From positions 1 to 6,957 of the forward strand of contig JAJYCU010000033.1 in the NCBI GenBank assembly GCA_021778165.1: a stretch of DNA of 6,957 bases. The letters run 5' to 3'. Positions 1 to 5,082 of this stretch are shown here, one piece after another (position 1 is the first letter of the stretch; each line of letters begins with the position of its first letter). A program made the position numbers and the translations under genes. A model generated the notes under the pieces. It had not been told where the DNA came from. It saw nothing but the letters and a program-made list of their open reading frames with translations, and did no database searches. The DNA is from a bacterium (GTDB taxonomy: Bacteria; Patescibacteria; Saccharimonadia; Saccharimonadales; UBA4665).

Positions 1-517
1 ATATACTTCTTGATTTGCTCGTGCACTTCTTTGGGGCCCAGGGATCCGTCTATATTACATACGCATATATTATTAGATCTAAATTCTTCTAGGATAGGAT
101 TTATAGAACTATTATACTCATCAATTCTTTTTCTGATTGCTTCGACATTATCATCTGGCCTAGCTCTTGCCCTAAGTCGTTGGATAATTTCTGGCAAATT
201 GATTTCAATATTAATAACTCTTATTAATCCAAGATCTCGTTTTGCAACTATCCATTCCGCCTGATGCAGCGTTCTTGGGAAACCATCAATAATCACTTCT
301 TCACTTACTGGAATGTTTTTTATTGCATCTTCCACTACGTCAATAACAATATTGTCATCAAGCATATCGCCACTATACATCTTCTTTTGTATTTGTTGGT
401 TGGATATTTTACGCAATAATTCACCTACAGAGATATAACTGTAGCCTAACGATTCAGACAATAGTTTACTCTGAGTACTTTTTCCTGATCCTGCAACTCC
501 TAGAAAAATTATCATAA
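1..517 (-). CDS. adk: Adenylate kinase, short (lidless) type; 3' end beyond window; apparent frameshift in P-loop
   Basis: Adenylate kinase interconverts ATP + AMP and 2 ADP in the cytoplasm. Reading leftward from the ATG at 517-515 gives MIIFLGVAGSGK, the start of the nucleoside-kinase P-loop. The next part, STQSKLLSESLGY, lies in a different frame, because the seven-T run at 479-485 puts 38 nt where 36 are expected. From 479 to 3 the frame is open for 159 codons. It contains the NMP-binding region (SVGELLRK), the hallmark DGFPRT, the arginine- and Asp-rich RARARPDDN and the RIDEYNSSINPILEEF helix. There is no long zinc-type LID insert, so this is the short form. About 171 residues are visible, so roughly 10-20 C-terminal residues lie outside. 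Only a weak AGG precedes the start. Family assignment is very secure; whether the break is real or a sequence error is open. Confidence 0.88.
479..485 (-). other. A7 homopolymer (coding sense) breaking the adk reading frame
   Basis: Read on the minus strand, the P-loop Gly codon GGA runs into seven consecutive A and then GTACTC. Five A would give GSGKSTQ, a perfect kinase P-loop. Eight A would restore the frame but insert an extra Lys (GKKST). Seven A leaves the initiation frame and leads to a stop after 23 residues. Candidate causes are a homopolymer sequencing or assembly error, a real inactivating mutation, or polymerase/ribosome slippage on the A run. Confidence 0.65.
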
Positions 518-520
518 ATT

Positions 521-539
521 TAAATAACCTATTTAAAAG
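521..539. repeat. Perfect 8-bp inverted repeat just upstream of adk
   Basis: TTTAAATA and TATTTAAA are separated by ACC and lie 4-22 nt upstream of the adk start codon. All stem pairs are A-T, so it would be a poor RNA hairpin. It could be an operator or simply AT-rich leader sequence. Confidence 0.35.
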
Positions 540-562
540 TTTACAGTTTTTTAACAATTAAC

Positions 563-579
563 GAAACAGTTTTTGTTTC
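563..579. repeat. Small hairpin between rpsU and adk (weak terminator candidate)
   Basis: GAAACA and TGTTTC are separated by a 5-nt loop, 10-26 nt beyond the rpsU stop. On the minus strand, the direction of rpsU, the stem is followed by mixed sequence and not a clear U tract. On the plus strand T-rich sequence follows, but no gene there needs terminating. At best this is a weak or partial terminator between rpsU and adk. Confidence 0.3.
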
Positions 580-588
580 CGCTTATTT

Positions 589-804
589 TTATTTTAAACC
601 AAGCTTCATTCGTTTAACTTTGACTGCTCTTCTTGCTCTTCGAGTGATGGCTTGCTTTCGTCTTTCTGACTTGCTAAGTCCTTTTTCGAGACGTTGAATC
701 TGTTTAGACTCAATCAAAACTCCACTTTGCTGAACTTTCCTAGTGAATCTTCTCAAAAGATTCTCTAGTGGTTCTTTGTTGTCTTTTCTAGTTACCTGTA
801 TCAT
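589..804 (-). CDS. rpsU: Small ribosomal subunit protein bS21
   Basis: bS21 is a small, very basic protein on the 30S platform, next to the 3' end of 16S rRNA where the anti-Shine-Dalgarno sequence pairs with mRNA. The 71 residues equal the usual length. The N-terminal part has the family pattern NKEPLENLLRRFTRKVQQSG (residues 9-28), matching the conserved E-P-x2-x2-L-R-R-F-x-R core. The rest is a long Arg/Lys-rich helix ending in KRMKLGLK. The start at 804 is the only ATG that gives the canonical N-terminus. There is no Shine-Dalgarno within 15 nt upstream, and a good promoter places transcription onset only a few nt before the ATG. The gene is followed by adk on the same strand after 71 nt and preceded by the winged-helix regulator, 51 nt away. 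Confidence 0.93.
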   Translation of the reverse strand: MIQVTRKDNKEPLENLLRRFTRKVQQSGVLIESKQIQRLEKGLSKSERRKQAITRRARRAVKVKRMKLGLK

Positions 805-814
805 TTATCTAACA

Positions 815-843
815 AATATACCCTAACACCTAAGAAATTACAA
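815..843 (-). promoter_or_regulatory. Sigma-70-type promoter for rpsU, predicting a leaderless transcript
   Basis: On the minus strand, TTGTAA (838-843) and TATATT (815-820) are separated by exactly 17 bp. Transcription would be expected to begin about 7 nt past the -10 box, near 807-808, while the rpsU ATG is at 804-802. The leader would then be about 3-5 nt, with no room for a Shine-Dalgarno. The -35 hexamer is identical to the one assigned to the upstream regulator gene. Confidence 0.6.
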
Positions 844-855
844 GTATTATCATTA

Positions 856-1149
856 CTATTCTTTAAATTGTGGCCGCCTAGTGTTGACTCGTTGTGATTT
901 CAACACTATACTTTGTAATTCTTTAAAAATGATAAAGTGTTTGTTGGTATAGTATATTTTTGTATTACCTTGCTTCTCTGAAATAAGAAATCCTGCTTTT
1001 TCAAGACGTTTTAGTTCGCGCTGTATATTGCCAGCGTCTTCCTTTATTAATTTGGCCAATCCTCTTACGTGAGTTTTAAAATCAGGATATTTAGCATATA
1101 TTATAACTATTTTGCGTCTAACTCTTGAAGTAATAAAAACATCCAACAT
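856..1149 (-). CDS. ArsR-like winged helix-turn-helix transcriptional regulator
   Basis: A 97-residue single-domain DNA-binding protein. A basic N-terminal helix (SRVRRKIVIIYAK, residues 8-20) is followed by a helix-turn-helix: HVRGLAKLIKED (27-38) as first helix and GNIQRELKRLEKAGFL (40-55) as recognition helix. The beta wing is ISEKQGNTKIYYTN (56-69), and a C-terminal helix could form a dimer. There is no cysteine, so it is not a Cys-type metal sensor of the ArsR/SmtB kind. Proteins of this layout, with TSRVRRKI at the start, are as I recall common in Patescibacteria; their ligand and targets are unknown to me. The start at 1149 is supported by GAGGA 3-4 nt upstream. A promoter and an inverted repeat lie in the leader, suggesting that it represses itself. 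It is divergent from priA and upstream of rpsU. Confidence 0.85.
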   Translation of the reverse strand: MLDVFITSRVRRKIVIIYAKYPDFKTHVRGLAKLIKEDAGNIQRELKRLEKAGFLISEKQGNTKIYYTNKHFIIFKELQSIVLKSQRVNTRRPQFKE

Positions 1150-1160
1150 ATTTCCTCACA

Positions 1161-1175
1161 TTGTTATTGTAACAA
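1161..1175. promoter_or_regulatory. Operator-like inverted repeat in the leader of the winged-helix gene
   Basis: TTGTTA and TAACAA are separated by TTG. The repeat lies between the -10 box (1181-1186) and the Shine-Dalgarno (about 1153-1157), covering the predicted transcription start near 1174. That is the usual place for a self-repressing dimeric regulator to bind. The symmetry is directly visible; binding by the regulator is an inference. Confidence 0.45.
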
Positions 1176-1180
1176 CACGA

Positions 1181-1209
1181 ATTATAGGACATGCTAATTA
1201 TTATTACAA
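1181..1209 (-). promoter_or_regulatory. Sigma-70-type promoter for the winged-helix regulator
   Basis: On the minus strand, TTGTAA (1204-1209) and a consensus TATAAT (1181-1186) are 17 bp apart. Expected transcription start is near 1174, giving a leader of about 25 nt that contains the GAGGA ribosome-binding site. It is the best-matching promoter in the window. Confidence 0.7.
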
Positions 1210-1219
1210 GATTTTTTGA

Positions 1220-1239
1220 TAGAATAGCTATACAAGGGG
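1220..1239 (+). promoter_or_regulatory. priA -10 candidate and strong Shine-Dalgarno
   Basis: AAGGGG at 1234-1239, six nt before the priA ATG, is a strong Shine-Dalgarno and fixes that start. TAGAAT at 1220-1225 could be the -10 box, with transcription beginning near 1232. The matching -35 position (about 1197-1202) is poor. This element and the regulator's promoter lie within 40 bp of each other on opposite strands. Confidence 0.5.
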
Positions 1240-1245
1240 TAATCA

Positions 1246-3195
1246 ATGACTTATTATTATGATATATGGGTAAGTACAAAACAGTTCAGAAGCTCATCGG
1301 CTTTGACCTATCATAGTGATAAAAAATTAAGTGCTGGAAACATAGTATTAGTGCCATTCCGCAATAAAACAGTTCTGGGGGTGATTAAATCGACTACGAG
1401 TATTCCTAAATTTAATACCAAACCAATAGATAATTTGGTTCATAGTAAAAACCTGCCGAAATCCGCTACACGTCTGCTCCAATGGATAATAGAATACTAC
1501 CCATCTACTTCGTCTGCTCATTTGCAATTATTTGTACCGAACAGCATTGCTAAAGTAAAAAGCTCTATCAAACAAGAAGACTCAGAATCAAATATTAAGA
1601 AAACTATGCCTGAATTAACTACAGAACAATCTCTGGCGATAAAAACTATCAAACAATCCAACTCTAGAAGTTTTTTAATTCACGGCAATACCGGATCGGG
1701 AAAAACTAGAGTATATATGGAGCTAATTGACGATGCACTATCTAAATCAAAATCAACTATAGTCTTAGTACCAGAAATTGGTCTTTCGCCACAGATAGTT
1801 CAATCTATTGAAGATTATTTTCCCGACAAAGTAATTACTATGAATTCTGGACTTAGCGAAAAAGCTAAGCGAGAAAATTGGGAGAAAATACTTACTTCTA
1901 AGTCGCCTATTATTGTTGTAGGGCCAAGGTCAGCGCTATTTACACCCGTTAATAACCTGGGGCTCATTATAATAGACGAAGCGCATGATTCCAGTTATAA
2001 ACAAGATAGCGCTCCATTTTACCAAACAACCAGGGTGGCCGCAAAACTATCAGAAATTACAAATTCAAAATTAATTATGGGAACCGCTAGTCCTCTGATT
2101 GCAGACTATTATTTATTTACCCAGAAGCATATTCCGATTATTCGAATGATAAATCCTGCGATAACCTATAGAACTGAAAATAAATCCCAAATTACAATAA
2201 TAGACTTGTCTGATAAATCCTTATTCAGCAAATCGACTTGGTTGTCGGATAAAATGTTGGAGTCAATTAAGAATAGTCTAGATAACAACGAACAATCCTT
2301 AGTATTTTTGAATCGTAGAGGCACAGCCGCAGCTATTTTGTGTCGTAATTGTGGCTGGAGAGCATTGTGTCCAAACTGCAACACATCCATGACTTACCAT
2401 GCAGATCATCACTCAGTTATTTGTCACAGTTGTGGCTATAAACAAAAAGCGCCATCAAAGTGTCCGGTATGTAACAGTCATGACATTATTTATAAAGGGG
2501 TCGGTACCAAAGCCATAGAAGTAGAATTAAAAAAGTTTTTTCCATCTAGCAAGATAAAAAGGTTCGACAAGGATAATTTAGCAAAAGATAAATTAGAGAA
2601 GAATTACCTAGATATTAGTCAAGGTAAAACCGATATAATAATTGGAACTCAGATAATAACAAAAGGTCTAGATTTACCAAAACTTACTACCGTCGGGATA
2701 GTCATGGCAGACCAAAACCTTACCTTCCCTGACTTTAGTTCTGAGGAAAAAAGCTTCCAAACCCTACTACAAGTAATTGGAAGGGTCGGCAGAGGGCACC
2801 AAGCCTCAAACAGAATTGTTGTTCAAACTTATAATACTAGTGGCGTAGCCTTAAACGCTGCCATGTCTAGGGACTACACTACTTTCTACAACGATCAACT
2901 GTATTTAAGGAAAAAATATTTGTTTCCCCCATTTGTTTTTATGCTTAAAATATATTGCAAAAAAACTAGCGCCGATAAGGCTAAGCATGGCTGCTTGGAA
3001 TTGATAAACCAGATTAGAGGCTTAAATATTCAGGTGAAAATATCGGACCCGGCGCCAGCTTTTCATGAAAAAGTTAATGACAAGTACGTCTGGCAATTTG
3101 TGCTTAAGTCAAAAAACAGACAAAATTTATTAGACGTAATATCAAAAATTCCGAATGATTGGTTCTATGATATTGATCCAAACAATTTGTTGTAA
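1246..3195 (+). CDS. priA: Primosomal protein N' (replication restart helicase PriA)
   Basis: PriA binds stalled or collapsed replication forks and reloads the replicative helicase. The 649 residues are somewhat shorter than E. coli PriA (about 730). Visible in order are an N-terminal DNA-binding region (about 1-105), Walker A GNTGSGKT (147-154), Walker B/DEAH box at 244-247 (DEAHDSSYKQD), and a zinc-binding module. That module has all eight cysteines in four CxxC pairs: C366/C369, C375/C378, C393/C396 and C406/C409. Helicase motif V (GTQIITKGLD, 467-476) and motif VI (QVIGRVGRG, 509-517) follow, then a C-terminal domain containing the typical FPPF (560-563). No key residue is missing, so an active ATPase is expected. 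The start is fixed by AAGGGG six nt upstream. It is divergent from the winged-helix gene and followed 51 nt later by def on the same strand, a common priA-def-fmt order. Confidence 0.97.
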   Translation: MTYYYDIWVSTKQFRSSSALTYHSDKKLSAGNIVLVPFRNKTVLGVIKSTTSIPKFNTKPIDNLVHSKNLPKSATRLLQWIIEYYPSTSSAHLQLFVPNSIAKVKSSIKQEDSESNIKKTMPELTTEQSLAIKTIKQSNSRSFLIHGNTGSGKTRVYMELIDDALSKSKSTIVLVPEIGLSPQIVQSIEDYFPDKVITMNSGLSEKAKRENWEKILTSKSPIIVVGPRSALFTPVNNLGLIIIDEAHDSSYKQDSAPFYQTTRVAAKLSEITNSKLIMGTASPLIADYYLFTQKHIPIIRMINPAITYRTENKSQITIIDLSDKSLFSKSTWLSDKMLESIKNSLDNNEQSLVFLNRRGTAAAILCRNCGWRALCPNCNTSMTYHADHHSVICHSCGYKQKAPSKCPVCNSHDIIYKGVGTKAIEVELKKFFPSSKIKRFDKDNLAKDKLEKNYLDISQGKTDIIIGTQIITKGLDLPKLTTVGIVMADQNLTFPDFSSEEKSFQTLLQVIGRVGRGHQASNRIVVQTYNTSGVALNAAMSRDYTTFYNDQLYLRKKYLFPPFVFMLKIYCKKTSADKAKHGCLELINQIRGLNIQVKISDPAPAFHEKVNDKYVWQFVLKSKNRQNLLDVISKIPNDWFYDIDPNNLL

Positions 3196-3207
3196 AAAAA
3201 TCTATAT

Positions 3208-3236
3208 TTTTAATGTAGCTACAGATAGTTTATAAT
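3208..3236 (+). promoter_or_regulatory. Candidate def promoter with consensus -10 and a 10-bp palindrome
   Basis: A consensus TATAAT lies at 3231-3236. The -35 position 17 bp upstream reads TTTTAA (3208-3213), only a half match. Transcription would begin near 3243, about 4 nt before the def ATG, predicting an almost leaderless message. Between the two hexamers sits the perfect palindrome TGTAGCTACA (3214-3223), which could be an operator or chance. Confidence 0.4.
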
Positions 3237-3246
3237 TTCACACAAG

Positions 3247-3819
3247 ATGACTAAAGAAGATATAATTAAATTACCCAATCGGGTGTTGAGACAAAGGTCT
3301 GTAAGAATAGGTGTAATAAATGAGGACACTAAAAAATTAGCTAACGACATGATACTGTCAGTAATTGACTGGGAGAATAGTCGTGATCATGAATTAGGTG
3401 TCGCATTAGCTGCAGTACAAATAGATAAATCATTTAGAGTTGTTGTGGTTAGAAATAATTTTGATGATAAAACTGACTTAACTTTTAGAGTTTTTGTCAA
3501 TCCAGAAATCACTAAGTACGAGGGAGAAGAAATCGAAGATTACGAAGGATGCTTAAGCGTCCCTGATATATACGGTAAGGTAAAAAGGTTTTCTAAGATT
3601 AGGCTTAGGGCTCTGGATCTAGATGGCAATAAAATTAAGCTAAACTTAGAAGGTTTCATAGCCAGGATATTGCAACATGAAATAGACCATACTAATGGTA
3701 AACTATTTATCGACTATATTAAAAATAGTCCGAAAGCATTTTACAAATTAACAAAATCGGGTGAATTAGAGCAATTAGATTATGATAAAGAAATCAAAAA
3801 CAGTAGTATTCTTTGGTAG
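3247..3819 (+). CDS. def: Peptide deformylase
   Basis: Peptide deformylase is a metalloenzyme that removes the formyl group from the N-terminal fMet of new proteins. The 190 residues are a normal length. Motif I is GVALAAVQ (51-58, Gln58 catalytic), motif II is EGCLS (100-104, metal ligand Cys102), and motif III is HEIDH (144-148, ligands His144 and His148, general base Glu145). Motif I differs from the usual GxGLAAPQ type in having Ala for the middle Gly and Val for Pro. An unusually polar stretch (DWENSRDHEL, 41-50) precedes it. The N-terminus IIKLPNRVLRQRS fits the family, so the ATG at 3247 is right. There is no Shine-Dalgarno just upstream. The 3' end overlaps fmt by 38 nt; the two enzymes act at the two ends of the formylation cycle. 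Confidence 0.96.
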   Translation: MTKEDIIKLPNRVLRQRSVRIGVINEDTKKLANDMILSVIDWENSRDHELGVALAAVQIDKSFRVVVVRNNFDDKTDLTFRVFVNPEITKYEGEEIEDYEGCLSVPDIYGKVKRFSKIRLRALDLDGNKIKLNLEGFIARILQHEIDHTNGKLFIDYIKNSPKAFYKLTKSGELEQLDYDKEIKNSSILW

Positions 3820-4699
3820 TGGCTCTGTAGCAGCTAAATCTCTCGAATTACTATCGAACAGCTTCGATATAGAAGCAGTTATTACAAAACCTAAGCAATC
3901 ATCTTCCAGAGACCCAGTACCCGTTATTGATACAGCACTGAAACTTGGTATTAAATTATTTACACCAACCAATAAAAACGAATTAGATGAGTTATTTAGA
4001 GAGAATATTTTTACTAGTGAGCTTGGGGTGCTTATCGACTATGGAATTATTGTTTCTGCCAAGGTAATCAATCACTTTAGGCTAGGCATAATTAATAGCC
4101 ATTTTAGTCTTCTTCCCGCCTGGCGAGGAGCGGATCCAATCTCATTTTCAATTCTAAGCGGAGACAAATTAACTGGCGTGAGTCTAATGCTAATCAATAC
4201 CGGAATAGACGAAGGCAATCTAATCGCTCAAGAAGAAATTCAAATTAAAAAGCTAAATAGCGTAGAACTGACTGATAGTTTAATAGCTTTGAGTAATTCG
4301 ATGTTAAAAAAATACCTACCGATGTATTTATCAGGGGAAATAGCCCCGTATGCACAGTCAAGTAAAGTACCCGTCTCGTATTCTAGAAAACTTACTAAAG
4401 AAGACGGTCGTATTGACTGGAATAAACCGGCAGAACAGATTGAAAGAGAGATTAGGGCATTTACTTATTGGCCGAAAAGTTTTACTAAAATATACAATAT
4501 CCCAGTAATAATAACAGCAGTTAATTTTAATAATTCGAGCGGTAGACCCGGATCAATATCTTACGATAAAAAATCTATGAATATCAAATGTGCGACAAAC
4601 AGCTTAGACATCTTAAAACTAAAACCAATCGGAAAGCCTGAAATGAATATATCCTCATTTATATCGGGTTACAAAAATCGTTTCTTATTATCAAGCTAA
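3782..4699 (+). CDS. fmt: Methionyl-tRNA formyltransferase
   Basis: Fmt transfers a formyl group from 10-formyl-tetrahydrofolate to Met-tRNA(fMet), making the initiator recognised by IF-2. The 305 residues are near the family length of about 310. The N-terminal Rossmann-like part begins VVFFGSGSVA (8-17). The catalytic signature NSHFSLLPAWRGADPI (105-120) holds Asn105 and His107, and the matching Asp143 is in GIDEGN. The C-terminal tRNA-binding domain shows YSRKLTKEDGRIDWN (200-214), IRAFTYWPKSFT (224-235) and a final GKPEMNISSFISG (284-296). The start at 3782 lies inside def, but no later start keeps the nucleotide-binding N-terminus. It is in another frame from def and has no clear Shine-Dalgarno, so it may depend on def translation. 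The 3' end runs into the DUF5663-like gene on the other strand by 9 nt. Confidence 0.95.
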   Translation: MIKKSKTVVFFGSGSVAAKSLELLSNSFDIEAVITKPKQSSSRDPVPVIDTALKLGIKLFTPTNKNELDELFRENIFTSELGVLIDYGIIVSAKVINHFRLGIINSHFSLLPAWRGADPISFSILSGDKLTGVSLMLINTGIDEGNLIAQEEIQIKKLNSVELTDSLIALSNSMLKKYLPMYLSGEIAPYAQSSKVPVSYSRKLTKEDGRIDWNKPAEQIEREIRAFTYWPKSFTKIYNIPVIITAVNFNNSSGRPGSISYDKKSMNIKCATNSLDILKLKPIGKPEMNISSFISGYKNRFLLSS

Positions 4700-5026
4700 A
4701 TTGTCAGCTGTCGATTTCTGTAACTCTATTAAAATCTGTGGTGCGGCTTGAGTGATTTCTTGCTTCAATTTTTCTATTTCTTGAGCTACGGTATCTTTAT
4801 AATCCGGGAAATTAGTTTCAAGCCACTTCAATGCTGCAGCTTGATCTTTTTTCTGAATATGTCCCTCAAACTCCTCTAGCTGTTCGTCCCTCATGTTATC
4901 TGCTAGTCTCATCCCCACTCTCATCTCGAGTGTTTCATATATATCTTTTAAAATCTTATTTTTTTCAACAACGGGTAGGGATTCTAGCCCAACATCTTTC
5001 AAAAATTGCTCGTCTAATCTGAACAT
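4691..5026 (-). CDS. DUF5663-like small helical protein, function unknown
   Basis: A 111-residue, acidic, largely helical protein without cysteine, signal peptide or membrane segment. The N-terminus MFRLDEQFLKDVGLESLP, the central ETLEMRVGMRLADNM (31-45), the DEQLEEFEGHI helix (47-57) and ALKWLETNFPDYKDTV (65-80) resemble the DUF5663 family, which I know mainly from Patescibacteria. No function is established to my knowledge. An AAGG 8 nt upstream supports the start at 5026. It follows infB by 56 nt on the same strand with no clear terminator between, so co-transcription is likely. The stop TGA is followed at once by two in-frame TAA codons. Its last codons overlap the end of fmt tail-to-tail. 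The family name is from memory of the pattern, not a search. Confidence 0.78.
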   Translation of the reverse strand: MFRLDEQFLKDVGLESLPVVEKNKILKDIYETLEMRVGMRLADNMRDEQLEEFEGHIQKKDQAAALKWLETNFPDYKDTVAQEIEKLKQEITQAAPQILIELQKSTADNLA

Positions 5027-5082
5027 TTATAAAGCCTTGTAATTTAAATAACAATTAGATAATACCAAAAAAATAATTTAAA

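Noticed and set aside
10..264. 84-codon plus-strand open frame over the left edge
   Set aside because: It is antisense to the adenylate kinase segment that contains DGFPRT and RARARPDDN; it has no ribosome-binding site and no recognisable family.
479..485. Programmed -1 ribosomal frameshift in adk as the normal expression route
   Set aside because: A -1 slip would give GKKST, adding a residue to a P-loop whose spacing is invariant; kept only as one explanation to test and not called as a feature.
519..530. 12-nt AATTTAAATAAC shared with 5041-5052, both upstream of minus-strand starts
   Set aside because: In DNA this AT-rich several such 12-mer matches are expected by chance, and the distances to the two start codons differ (about 2 versus 15 nt).
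2166..2390. 74-codon minus-strand open frame inside priA
   Set aside because: It lies opposite the zinc-binding region of PriA; it has no start signal and no recognisable domain.
3196..3211. AAAAAT/ATTTTT hairpin after priA as terminator
   Set aside because: A six-pair all A-T stem would be too unstable to end transcription; it is better seen as AT-rich spacer before def.
3775..3972. 65-codon minus-strand open frame over the def-fmt junction, and a 63-codon plus-strand frame at 4831-5022
   Set aside because: Both are antisense to well-supported genes (def/fmt and the DUF5663-like gene) and show no independent coding signs.
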